Part shown: positions 7,220-14,976 of the stretch, in pieces | Position numbering within the stretch: position 1 is the stretch's first letter | How the letters are laid out: each line of letters begins with the position of its first letter | Assembly (NCBI GenBank): GCA_036401755.1 | Contig: DASWUD010000232.1 | Location: forward strand, 1 to 24,837 | Direction of reading: 5' to 3' | DNA length: 24,837 bases | DNA from: DASWUD01 sp036401755 | GTDB lineage: Bacteria; Pseudomonadota; Gammaproteobacteria; Thiohalomonadales; Thiohalomonadaceae | Program-made: the position numbers and the translations under genes | The notes under the pieces: generated by a model | Told to the model about the DNA's origin: nothing | Seen by the model: the letters and a program-made list of their open reading frames with translations, nothing else | Databases searched by the model: none

Positions 7220-8137
7220 ATGAAAAATGTTATTCGGATCTTTGCCAGCCTGGTGCTGGTAGCTGCGTTCCAACCGGCCAGTGCCGCCGACCTCGACGTC
7301 TTCGCCTGCGAGCCGGAGTGGGCCGCGCTCACCCAGGAGCTGGCCGGCACCCGCGCCGAAATCACCTCCGCCACCACCGCCCACCAGGATCCCCACCATA
7401 TCCAGGCGCGCCCGTCGCTCATCGCCAAACTGCGCCGCGCCGACCTGCTGGTTTGCAGTGGCGCCGAACTGGAGATCGGCTGGCTGCCGATGCTGCTGCG
7501 CCAGTCGGGCAACAATGCCATCCAGCCGGGCAAGCCAGGCTATTTCGAGGCGGCCATGCAGGTGGAGCGGCTGGAGGTCCCCACAACGGTGGACCGGGCG
7601 ATGGGGGATGTCCACCCTTCCGGCAACCCCCATGTGCAGCTGGACCCGCGCCGCATCGCCACCATCGCCACGGCCCTGACCGCGCGCCTCAAGCAGCTCG
7701 ACCCGGCCCATGCCGCCGACTATGACGCACGCGGTGCCGACTTTGCCAAGCGCTGGCAGGCGGCGCTGGCGCGCTGGAACGCACAGGCCGCGCCGCTGCA
7801 TGGGGTGCGTGTGGTCGTCCACCACCAGGGGTGGGCCTATCTGTTCGACTGGCTGGAGCTGCAGCAGGCCGGTCAGCTGGAACCGAAGCCGGGGGTGCCA
7901 CCCTCGGCGGCTCACCTGGCAGAGCTGAAGGCGGAGCTGGCGGCCAAACCGGCGCGCATGGTGATCTACGCCGCCTATCAGGAGTCGCGTCCCGCCGAGT
8001 GGCTGTCGCACGAGACCGGCATGCCGGCCGTTGAGCTCCCCTTTACCGTCGGGGGCAGCGATGGCGCCAAGGATCTGTTCGGCCTGTTCGACGACACCCT
8101 CGCTAAGATGGTGGGGGCGCTCCATGAGTCTCGCTGA
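7220..8137 (+). CDS. ZnuA-like metal ABC transporter substrate-binding protein
   Basis: A 305-residue periplasmic protein with a signal peptide (cleavage near SAA, residues 21-23). It belongs to the cluster A-I (ZnuA/PsaA/TroA) group of Zn2+/Mn2+-binding proteins. Likely ligands are His59 in DPHH (the family's DPHxYxxxPS region), His138 in NPHVQLDP, and His201/202 in VVVHHQGWAY. It lacks the long His-rich loop of E. coli ZnuA. Zinc is the most likely substrate, but manganese cannot be excluded from sequence. AGAGGGC precedes the ATG. Its last 14 bases overlap the permease gene, so the two are probably translationally coupled. Confidence 0.88.
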   Translation: MKNVIRIFASLVLVAAFQPASAADLDVFACEPEWAALTQELAGTRAEITSATTAHQDPHHIQARPSLIAKLRRADLLVCSGAELEIGWLPMLLRQSGNNAIQPGKPGYFEAAMQVERLEVPTTVDRAMGDVHPSGNPHVQLDPRRIATIATALTARLKQLDPAHAADYDARGADFAKRWQAALARWNAQAAPLHGVRVVVHHQGWAYLFDWLELQQAGQLEPKPGVPPSAAHLAELKAELAAKPARMVIYAAYQESRPAEWLSHETGMPAVELPFTVGGSDGAKDLFGLFDDTLAKMVGALHESR

Positions 8138-8885
8138 GCTCGATTTCGCCATACTTATTCCCGCCCTGTTGGCGGGGCTGCTGGTGCTCTCCACCCATGT
8201 GCCCCTGGGGCGTCACGTGCTGGGGCGCGGCATCATCTTCATCGACCTGGCCATCGCCCAGATCGCCGGACTCGGGGTGATCCTCGCCGCCAACCTGGGT
8301 TGGGAGGAGCACGGTGCCGCCACCCAAATCGCCGCCTTTGCCGCCGCACTGGCGGGGGCTCTGCTACTGTGGACCCTGGAGCGCTGGTGGCCCGACATCC
8401 AGGAGGCGCTGATCGGCGTGCTGTTCGTCGTCGCGGCCTCGGCCAGCATCTTGCTGCTGGCCCGCAACCCGGAAGGCGGCGAGCACCTGCACGATCTGCT
8501 AGTCGGCCAGATCCTGTGGGTGAACTACGCCAGCCTGCAGCTGCCGGCCATTATCTACGGCGTCATCCTGCTGCTATGGTTTGTTCTGCCGCGACGGGAG
8601 CATCCGCTGGTCTTCTATGTACTATTCGCGGTGGCGGTGACCCTCTCGGTACAACTGGTGGGTGTCTACCTGGTCTTCGCCAGTCTGATCCTGCCGGCCA
8701 TCGCCGCCCGTCGCAACCGGGGTCACGGCGGGCTCTGGCAGGGGTATGCGATTGGCGCGGCGGGTTATGGCCTGGGGCTGTTGCTGTCGCTGCTGTTTGA
8801 CCTGCCGGCCGGCGCCCTCATCGTCTGCACCCTGCTCGCCTGCACCCTGCCCTGGATGATTAAGCAGCGTAAAACATCACACTAA
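8124..8885 (+). CDS. ZnuB-like metal ABC transporter permease
   Basis: A 253-residue inner-membrane protein with about seven to eight hydrophobic segments. It matches the ABC-3 family (ZnuB/MntB), with FIDLAIAQIAGLGV in the N-terminal half and a GVYLVFASLILPA segment typical of the family near residues 185-197. The ATG at 8124 lies inside the 3' end of the substrate-binding gene; the frame stays open back to 8031, but that would add unrelated residues antagonistic to the coupled start. Such permeases need an ATPase (ZnuC), and none is encoded in this window. It may borrow an ATPase encoded elsewhere. Confidence 0.87.
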   Translation: MSLAELDFAILIPALLAGLLVLSTHVPLGRHVLGRGIIFIDLAIAQIAGLGVILAANLGWEEHGAATQIAAFAAALAGALLLWTLERWWPDIQEALIGVLFVVAASASILLLARNPEGGEHLHDLLVGQILWVNYASLQLPAIIYGVILLLWFVLPRREHPLVFYVLFAVAVTLSVQLVGVYLVFASLILPAIAARRNRGHGGLWQGYAIGAAGYGLGLLLSLLFDLPAGALIVCTLLACTLPWMIKQRKTSH

Positions 8886-8888
8886 ACC

Positions 8889-9365
8889 ATGAGCCGCGCA
8901 GAACAACTCGAACGACTGGTGCAGCTGGTGGCCGGGCAGCGCTGGGCCGCCCTCGCCAGCGTCGATGAGGCGCGGCAACCGAAGGCCTCGATGGTGGCCT
9001 ATCGGGTGTGTGATGAGTTTGACGGGGTGCTGTTGCACCTGAGCCGCCTGGCGGAACATACGCGCAATCTGCTGGCCGAACCGCACGCCTCACTGGTAGT
9101 GAGCAGCTGCGACAACGGCAGCGACGATCCCCAATTGCTGCCGCGCGCCACCCTGCAAGGGCGTGTGGAGATCATCGAACGCGATGATCCGCGCTACTTG
9201 CTTTACCGCGACCGTTATCTGGAGAAGCTGCCGGAGTCGGCGCGACTCTTCGAGTTTCCGGATTTCATCCTGTTTCGCCTGCACATTGCGGAGATCCGTT
9301 TTGTCGGCGGATTTGGCCAGGCCTTCACCTTTCGCGCGCAAGAGTGGCGCAACGCCCAGGCCTAA
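8889..9365 (+). CDS. HugZ/pyridoxamine 5'-phosphate oxidase-like split-barrel protein
   Basis: A 158-residue cytoplasmic protein of the FMN-binding split-barrel (PNPOx-like) superfamily. Its start (RWAALASVDEARQPKASMV) and end (RFVGGFGQAFTF) resemble HugZ-type haem-utilisation proteins. It has only the barrel domain and lacks the C-terminal extension (DUF2470) of longer HugZ proteins. It starts 3 bases after the permease stop, so it belongs to the metal operon. HugZ relatives bind FMN or haem; which applies here is unknown. Its stop lies 5 bases from the stop of the convergent Omp85-like gene, leaving no room for a separate terminator. Confidence 0.78.
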   Translation: MSRAEQLERLVQLVAGQRWAALASVDEARQPKASMVAYRVCDEFDGVLLHLSRLAEHTRNLLAEPHASLVVSSCDNGSDDPQLLPRATLQGRVEIIERDDPRYLLYRDRYLEKLPESARLFEFPDFILFRLHIAEIRFVGGFGQAFTFRAQEWRNAQA

Positions 9366-9370
9366 GCTGT

Positions 9371-10645
9371 TCAGAAACTGGCGCGGGTCGAAAAGTAGCC
9401 ATGGTAGCTCTGTGCATCCAACCCATAGGCAAAATCGGCGCGCAGGGTGATGTCGACAAACGACTGTACGGTCCAGCGCAGGCCGACACCGACCGAGCTC
9501 TTCAGATGGGTGAGGGTCATCGACTCCATGTCGCCCCAGGCGTCTCCCACATCGGTAAAAATAACACCGCGCAACTGATTGAAGCCGCTCATGGGATGGT
9601 GATATTCCAGGTTCGCCAGTGCAAAGATGTTGCCGCTGACATACTCCGAGTCATAGCCGCGCAAGGTACTCCCGCCACCGAGCTTCCACGCCGCACAGTC
9701 GAATGAACAGCCGTTGGCGAAACCGAACTGCCATTGGCTGTTGATGTTGGCGCCCGTGGATGGCAGATGGTGGTAAGCACGGTAGTAGACCTGCTCGCGG
9801 GAAAAGCTGAAATCGGAATCGAGAATCGGCATGCCGAGTTCGCCGCGTACCCCAAAGATGCGGCCATCGCGGTAGAAGGCATAGTCGTCCACCTCCACAG
9901 ACTCGAGCGTGGCATTGAGGCTCACCGCCTGCCCATCGAGGAGGTCGCCGGCGCTGCCATCCATCAGGCGATAGTCATTGACCTGATGAGAGAGGCCCGC
10001 GCCATAGCGCCAGCCACGGCTAACCCCCTCGTCATTGGCCCAGCGCGACAGGCTGAGTGAGGTATTCCAGGCATCGATGCGGTAATGGGCCTGCGGCGCA
10101 TATTTATCAGGCCAGGGGAATTCGTACTGTTTGACCTTCGATGAGAAATCGAGCTGATAGGCACTGTCATTCAGGCGCGGATAGGCATAGGTGATGCCCC
10201 CCTCCTTGGCATGGGGGAGATCCTTGGTGACAGAATCCTTCTCCTCGTAGGTGAGTTTGAAACGCTGATTAAGCCCGGCGAGATTGTCGAAGCGCAGCTC
10301 GGCACCATAGCTGTAATCCCCCTCGGGACGTGCATCGAGCAGCGGCAGCGGCAGAATGTAATAGCGCTCGACCACCGTGATCAATAATACATTGCCCTCC
10401 TCCACGCTCGCCGTAACCGACTTGAAGAGACCCAGATTCATGATCGCCTGCCGCGACCTTTCGATACGCTCGGCATCGAGCGGATCGCCGACATGGATCA
10501 CCATCTCCCGCAACATCACCTTGTCATTGGTAACCTTGTTGCCCGTGAAGTGAATGGCTGCCACGGTGGGCAGGGGATCACTCGCGGCCACCGCGGTGAG
10601 CGGCAGCAGTGCCAGCATGACCATAACCAGGGCAAGCCGCTTCAT
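9371..10645 (-). CDS. Omp85/BamA-TamA-like outer-membrane protein with one POTRA domain
   Basis: A 424-residue protein with a signal peptide (cleavage near AVA, residue 20). A single POTRA-like domain follows at about residues 27-95 (beta-alpha-alpha-beta-beta pattern with FTGNKVT and GLFKSV), then a beta-barrel. The Omp85 L6-loop motif LRGY is at 328-331 and the chain ends in Phe. The only two cysteines seen in the mature part, C313 and C317, sit just before the L6 strand and may form a disulfide. The frame is open to 10789, but the signal peptide begins at 10645. Its ATG overlaps the stop of the TauE gene by four bases (ATGA), implying coupled translation. The passenger or substrate is unknown. 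Confidence 0.85.
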   Translation of the reverse strand: MKRLALVMVMLALLPLTAVAASDPLPTVAAIHFTGNKVTNDKVMLREMVIHVGDPLDAERIERSRQAIMNLGLFKSVTASVEEGNVLLITVVERYYILPLPLLDARPEGDYSYGAELRFDNLAGLNQRFKLTYEEKDSVTKDLPHAKEGGITYAYPRLNDSAYQLDFSSKVKQYEFPWPDKYAPQAHYRIDAWNTSLSLSRWANDEGVSRGWRYGAGLSHQVNDYRLMDGSAGDLLDGQAVSLNATLESVEVDDYAFYRDGRIFGVRGELGMPILDSDFSFSREQVYYRAYHHLPSTGANINSQWQFGFANGCSFDCAAWKLGGGSTLRGYDSEYVSGNIFALANLEYHHPMSGFNQLRGVIFTDVGDAWGDMESMTLTHLKSSVGVGLRWTVQSFVDITLRADFAYGLDAQSYHGYFSTRASF

Positions 10646-11439
10646 GCCAGCAACAACCTGATACCAAGCAGGGCGAGAAAGAGGGCAAAGAAGCGCTTCA
10701 GCGTGCGCACCGGCAGGGTGTGTGCCAGGCGTGCGCCCAGCGGCGCAAAGAGCATGCTGGTGAGGGCAATGCCGAACAGCGCCGGCCAATAGAGGTAACC
10801 ACTGCTTGCGGCAGGAAGTGCCGGATGGTGCCAGCCGCTAACAACAAAACCGATAGCCCCGGCGAGCGCGATGGGCAGCCCACAGGCCGCCGAGGTGGCG
10901 ACCGCGTTACGCATCGCCACATTGCACCAGGTGAGGAATGGTACGGTGAGCGTGCCACCGCCGATGCCGACCACCGCCGAGACAGTACCGATGCACAGCC
11001 CCACGCCACCGATGGCGAAGCGGCCCGGCAACTGCCGATGGGGTGATGCCGCATATTCGAAGGCCATCTGCCCGGCGACCAACAGCTCGAACCCGGCAAA
11101 TAGTGTGCGCAGGCTACTGGTAGGCAGCAGGTTGGCAACGGCTGCGCCCAGCCACGCGCCGAGGATGACCCCGGGTGTCAGTTGTGCCACTACTGGCCAG
11201 AGCACCGCGCCGCGCCGGTGGTGGGCGCGGATGGAGGAGAGCGAAGTAAATACAATGGTGGCCAGCGAGGTGCCGACGGCAAGGTGCATCACCACCCCGC
11301 CATCGAAGCCCTGCAGGGCAAACAGCCACAGCAGTACGGGAACAATCACCAGCCCGCCCCCCACCCCGAGCATCCCGGCCAGCACCCCGGCAGCGACACC
11401 CAGTAGCAGGTAAGCAGCCAGCGCCGCAACGCTCACCAT
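10642..11439 (-). CDS. TauE/SafE (TSUP) family permease
   Basis: A 265-residue polytopic membrane protein with about eight hydrophobic segments. The glycine-rich MLGVGGGLVIVPVL near residues 23-36 and a second VVGIGGGTLTVPFL around residue 165 are the paired repeats typical of the TauE/SafE sulfite/organosulfonate exporter family. Members move sulfite, sulfoacetate, thiosulfate or other sulfur anions, and some have unknown substrates. The ribosome-binding site is weak. It lies 45 bases after the double-thioredoxin gene and overlaps the Omp85-like gene by four bases. Sulfur-anion export would fit the sat gene in this window, but that link is inferred. Confidence 0.9.
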   Translation of the reverse strand: MVSVAALAAYLLLGVAAGVLAGMLGVGGGLVIVPVLLWLFALQGFDGGVVMHLAVGTSLATIVFTSLSSIRAHHRRGAVLWPVVAQLTPGVILGAWLGAAVANLLPTSSLRTLFAGFELLVAGQMAFEYAASPHRQLPGRFAIGGVGLCIGTVSAVVGIGGGTLTVPFLTWCNVAMRNAVATSAACGLPIALAGAIGFVVSGWHHPALPAASSGYLYWPALFGIALTSMLFAPLGARLAHTLPVRTLKRFFALFLALLGIRLLLA

Positions 11440-11484
11440 CGGCAGGGCTCTAGTGAAGAGATGAACGCCATGGGTGGCTGCGCA

Positions 11485-12507
11485 TCATTTCCAGAGCTCG
11501 ACCTCGCTCCCGCCTTCGCGCAGCGCCTCGGCGCGCGACTGCACGAAGCGCTGAAACTCCTTCTGCTCGCGATAGGCGCCCGAGCTCACGTAGTCGAGGG
11601 CCGCCTGCAGGTGGAACGGCCGCAGGTAGGCCTCGGTGCGGAACACCTCCTTGCCCATGGTGTTGAAGAAGACCAGGCTCGGCGTGTACTGGATGTTCAT
11701 CCGGCGCGCCCACTCCTTCGCGGTGAGCTGCTCTCCGGTATTGGTCTGCAGCATCTCTTCGGACCAGATATCGACCAGCGCCACGTCGAAACGGTTAAGC
11801 AGGGCACGTATCTCGGGACGCTGGAATGCCTCGCCATGCATCTCGTCACAACCCGGACACTCCTTCTGTTCGAACAGTACCAGCAGCGGTTTCTTTGCCC
11901 CCTTGATCGCCAGCTGATAGGGTGGCTGCATGAACCCGACCTCACTATGCAGCGTGCCGGAGACGGGGGTGGGGTTCAGGCGCGCAAGATAGGCGGCAAA
12001 GCTTTCACCCGCCTGCGCATCGCCACTGGCGTAGTCGAGCGCCGCGGAAAATTTGTGCGGCGGATAATAGCCGTTGATGCGCAGCACCACATTGCCCTTG
12101 CCGTCAAGAAACAGCAGGGTTGGGGTGAACTGCACCTTCATGCCCAGCGCAAACTGCTTCTCGCTCATGCGTTTGCCCTTGAGGTCGGTCACCTCGCGAT
12201 CGCCCCACATATTGATGGCGATGAGATCAAACTTGCTGCGGGTCTTGGCACTGATCTGAGGTTGGGAAAAATTGACGTTGATGAGGCGCTCGCAATAGGG
12301 GCAGCCATCCTGATAGAAGTAGAGCAGCACTCCCTTGCCGGCCTGCTCCGCCTCGGCAAGGTCCTCGCGCAGCTCCAGGAACGACTCCTTGAACCAGGCC
12401 GGTTTCTGCACGTGGCCCGGATTGACCATCCCCGCCTCCAGCCCCTCGTCTGCGGCAAACAGCAGGGGCGCCCACACGGACAGCCACAATAACAACCAGC
12501 GTTTCAT
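11485..12507 (-). CDS. Periplasmic protein with two thioredoxin-like domains (SoxW/DsbD-gamma-like)
   Basis: A 340-residue exported protein with an N-terminal signal peptide (about residues 1-18) and two thioredoxin-fold domains. The first has CPYC at C69-C72 followed by a cis-proline context FTPT (about 128-130). The second has CPGC at C217-C220 with a corresponding YTPS. Both active sites are complete, so it could act as a periplasmic disulfide reductase or relay. GGAGGGG before the ATG at 12507 decides the start over an upstream ATG at 12534. It lies between an aldehyde dehydrogenase and a TauE permease. The electron donor and target are unknown; the Cys pair in the downstream barrel is one speculative target. 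Confidence 0.82.
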   Translation of the reverse strand: MKRWLLLWLSVWAPLLFAADEGLEAGMVNPGHVQKPAWFKESFLELREDLAEAEQAGKGVLLYFYQDGCPYCERLINVNFSQPQISAKTRSKFDLIAINMWGDREVTDLKGKRMSEKQFALGMKVQFTPTLLFLDGKGNVVLRINGYYPPHKFSAALDYASGDAQAGESFAAYLARLNPTPVSGTLHSEVGFMQPPYQLAIKGAKKPLLVLFEQKECPGCDEMHGEAFQRPEIRALLNRFDVALVDIWSEEMLQTNTGEQLTAKEWARRMNIQYTPSLVFFNTMGKEVFRTEAYLRPFHLQAALDYVSSGAYREQKEFQRFVQSRAEALREGGSEVELWK

Positions 12508-12510
12508 CAA

Positions 12511-12518
12511 CCCCTCCA
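12511..12518 (-). promoter_or_regulatory. Ribosome-binding site of the double-thioredoxin gene
   Basis: On the minus strand, GGAGGGG lies a few bases before the ATG at 12507. It selects that start over the in-frame ATG at 12534, which would put nine extra residues in front of the signal peptide. Confidence 0.55.
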
Positions 12519-12547
12519 CGCCCGTGACGTTCACTCTCTATTGCTTG

Positions 12548-13912
12548 CTAACGGATCCAGATCGTCTTGGCATTCACAAATTCACGCATGCCCAGATGCG
12601 ACAGCTCGCGGCCAAAGCCGGAGTGTTTGATGCCGCCAAACGGCAGACGCGGATCACTCTTTACCATGCCGTTGACGAAGGCGCAGCCGCTCTCCAACTG
12701 CCGGGCGAACTGCTCACCGCGCGCAGTGTCTGCCGTCCAGACACTCCCGCCCAATCCGAATTCGCTGTCGTTGGCGACGCACAGAGCCTCGGCCTCATTG
12801 CGCACCCGGATCACGCTGGCCACCGGGCCGAACAGCTCCTCGCGATAGGCACGCTGCCCCGGTGCCACCTGGTCGAGAATGGTCGGGGCGTAAAAGTTTC
12901 CCGCCCCCTCCAGCGAGTGGCCGCCGGTGACCAGCACCGCCCCCGCTGCAACGCTCTCCATCACCTGCCGATGCAACTCCTCGCGCAGATCGGGGCGCGC
13001 CAGTGGCGCCAGTGTCGTCTCCTCGTGCAACGGGTCACCCGGCACCAGCCTCTCCACCGCCGCCTTGAACCGGTGCAGAAACTCAGCGGCGATCTCATCG
13101 ACGACGATGAACCGTTTTGCCGCAATGCAACTTTGACCACCGTTGAGAAAGCGTGAGGCGACCGCCTGGGCCACGGTCAGCTCCAGATCGGCATCCCTCA
13201 ACACCACAAAGGGATCCGCGCCACCCAGTTCGAGCACACACTTCTTCAACACCGCCCCCGCCGTTGCTGCCACCTGGCGCCCGGCGGGCTCCGAACCGGT
13301 GAGCGTCACCGCATGGATGCGCCGGTCGCGAATCACCGCCTCTACATCGCTCGCACTGATCATCAAGGTGCGAAACACATCGGGGGGAAAACCTGCTTCC
13401 AGCAACAGCGTTTCGATGGCCTGCGCGCACCCCGGTACGTTGGAGGCGTGTTTCAGCACCGCGGTGTTGCCCGCCACCAGGGCCGGCGCGGCGAAACGAA
13501 ATACCTGCCAGAGCGGAAAATTCCACGGCATCACCGCCAGCACCGTGCCGAGCGGCTGCCAGGCGATGTAACTCCTGGCGGCATCCGTGGCGATCACCTC
13601 GTCAGCGAGGAACGCGGGGCCGTGCTCTGCATAGTAGTCGCAAGCCAGCGCACACTTGTCCACCTCGATGCGAGCGTCGCGCAGCAGCTTGCCCATTTCT
13701 CTGCTGATGAGAAGCGCCAAATCCTCGCGCCAGTCACGCAGCAACTGCCCGGCGCGGCGCATCAGTGCGCAACGGTTGGCGATGGGGGTGCGCGCCCAGC
13801 TCGGGCTCGCGGCGGCGACGGCCTGCAGGGCGCAATCCAGATCAGTCGGGCTCCAGTGCGGATACTCCGCCAGCACCTCGCCGTTCGCCGGATTGATTGC
13901 CGTGAATGCCAT
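12548..13912 (-). CDS. sad: Succinate-semialdehyde dehydrogenase, Sad/YneI type
   Basis: A 454-residue aldehyde dehydrogenase, closest in my recollection to E. coli Sad (YneI). It oxidises succinate semialdehyde to succinate with NAD(P)+. The catalytic set is complete: Asn131 in PWNFPLW, Lys154 for cofactor binding, general base Glu228 in LELGGADPF, and nucleophile Cys262 in GQSCIAAKR. The C-terminus keeps FGGIKHSGFGRELSHLGMREF, a family signature. Length is normal. A G-rich ribosome-binding site precedes the ATG at 13912. It is the first gene of a probable four-gene minus-strand operon; no GABA transaminase is visible, so the source of the aldehyde is unknown. Confidence 0.9.
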   Translation of the reverse strand: MAFTAINPANGEVLAEYPHWSPTDLDCALQAVAAASPSWARTPIANRCALMRRAGQLLRDWREDLALLISREMGKLLRDARIEVDKCALACDYYAEHGPAFLADEVIATDAARSYIAWQPLGTVLAVMPWNFPLWQVFRFAAPALVAGNTAVLKHASNVPGCAQAIETLLLEAGFPPDVFRTLMISASDVEAVIRDRRIHAVTLTGSEPAGRQVAATAGAVLKKCVLELGGADPFVVLRDADLELTVAQAVASRFLNGGQSCIAAKRFIVVDEIAAEFLHRFKAAVERLVPGDPLHEETTLAPLARPDLREELHRQVMESVAAGAVLVTGGHSLEGAGNFYAPTILDQVAPGQRAYREELFGPVASVIRVRNEAEALCVANDSEFGLGGSVWTADTARGEQFARQLESGCAFVNGMVKSDPRLPFGGIKHSGFGRELSHLGMREFVNAKTIWIR

Positions 13913-13946
13913 GTCGTCCCCCCCGGAAAATTTATGAATGTTAACT

Positions 13947-13954
13947 AGTATATA
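13947..13954. promoter_or_regulatory. Overlapping divergent -10-like sequences
   Basis: The 95-base region between sad and the NDUFA9-like gene contains AGTATATA. This reads as TATACT on the minus strand (towards sad, 13952 to 13947) and TATATA on the plus strand (13949-13954). Neither has a convincing -35 box. It is the only A/T-rich patch in the divergent region and is the most likely place for the two promoters. Confidence 0.35.
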
Positions 13955-13992
13955 GGTCTGGCTGTCGTTGTGAGGATCATTCCCGCGAAATC

Positions 13993-14000
13993 AGGAGGTG
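13993..14000 (+). promoter_or_regulatory. Strong ribosome-binding site
   Basis: AGGAGGTG is a full anti-16S match and lies 7 bases before the ATG at 14008, fixing that start and suggesting efficient translation. Confidence 0.85.
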
Positions 14001-14007
14001 CATCACC

Positions 14008-14955
14008 ATGACCACCCACACCATCGCCGTCCTCGGCGGCTCGGGATTCGTCGGCAGCCACCTCTGCGCGCGTCTCGCCCGCGACGGCCATAACCTGCGC
14101 GTGCTGACCCGCAACTATGAACGCCACCGCGACCTGCTGGTGCTACCGAATCTGGATATCATCGCGCTCGACCCCCATGAGCCGGCGGCGCTCACCCGCT
14201 CGCTTGCCGGCTGCGATGTGGTGATCAATCTGGTGGGGATCCTCAATGAACGGGGACACGACGGCAGCGGCTTTCGCCGCGCCCATGTGGAGTTTCCGCG
14301 CAAGGTGATCGAGGCGTGCCGTGCCAATGGCATCGCGCGGCTGTTACACATGAGCGCCCTCGGTGCCGATACCTTCAACGGTCCCAGCCACTACCAGCGC
14401 ACCAAGGGTGAAGGGGAGCAGCTGGTGCTCGACTCCGGCCTCCATGTCACTACCTTCCGTCCCTCGGTGATCTTCGGTCCCGGTGACAGCTTTCTACGCC
14501 GCTTCGCCAAACTGCTGCGCAGGACACCGCTGCTCTTTCCCCTCGCGGTCCCCGAGGCGCGTTTTGCCACGGTCTACGTGCTCGATGTGGTCGAGGCCTA
14601 CGCCCGCGCCATAGACAATAGCGCCACCCACGGTCAGAGCTATGAGCTGTGTGGTCCGCACGAATACACCCTGCTGGAGCTGGTGCGCTATGTCGCGCAC
14701 ACCATCCACAGCCCGCACCTCATCATCCCCCTGCCCGACTGGGCGTCGCGCCTGCAGGCCGAGCTGTTCGAATATATTCCCGGCAAGCCCTTTTCCCGCG
14801 ACAATTATCTTTCAGCACAGGTTCCCAACGTCTGTGCCTGCCCGTTCCCGGAGCTTTTCGGCTTCAAGCCCAGGGCGCTGGAAGAGATAGCGCCCGCCTA
14901 CCTGGGCCACCACACGATGCGCGACCGTTATAATCAATTGCGCATTCACCATTGA
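14008..14955 (+). CDS. NDUFA9-like NAD(P)-binding epimerase/dehydrogenase (atypical SDR)
   Basis: A 315-residue protein with an N-terminal Rossmann fold carrying GGSGFVG at residues 10-16. Ser116 and the Tyr129-x3-Lys133 pair follow the extended short-chain dehydrogenase layout. The overall pattern (VINLVGILNERG, FRRAHVE, RPSVIFGPGD) is that of the complex I NDUFA9-like group of bacterial NAD-dependent epimerase/dehydratases. These bind NAD(P)H, but their bacterial substrate is unclear. It has a perfect Shine-Dalgarno, a normal length, and no co-directional neighbour. It ends 21 bases from the stop of the convergent tadD-like gene, with no visible terminator between them. Confidence 0.83.
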   Translation: MTTHTIAVLGGSGFVGSHLCARLARDGHNLRVLTRNYERHRDLLVLPNLDIIALDPHEPAALTRSLAGCDVVINLVGILNERGHDGSGFRRAHVEFPRKVIEACRANGIARLLHMSALGADTFNGPSHYQRTKGEGEQLVLDSGLHVTTFRPSVIFGPGDSFLRRFAKLLRRTPLLFPLAVPEARFATVYVLDVVEAYARAIDNSATHGQSYELCGPHEYTLLELVRYVAHTIHSPHLIIPLPDWASRLQAELFEYIPGKPFSRDNYLSAQVPNVCACPFPELFGFKPRALEEIAPAYLGHHTMRDRYNQLRIHH

Positions 14956-14976
14956 GTGCCCTCCGGTTCGCTGCGC

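Noticed and set aside
8031..8123. Longer start for the ZnuB-like permease
   Set aside because: It would overlap the substrate-binding gene by over 100 bases; the ATG at 8124 begins at the usual family start.
6260..8194. 644-residue open frame on the minus strand across the metal operon
   Set aside because: Length alone is striking, but it lies opposite the barrel and ZnuA-like genes, which have signal peptides and family motifs. The antisense product is low-complexity and has no recognisable domain.
10646..10789. 48-residue N-terminal extension of the Omp85-like protein
   Set aside because: The signal peptide starts at the internal Met (10645); the extension lies inside the TauE gene.
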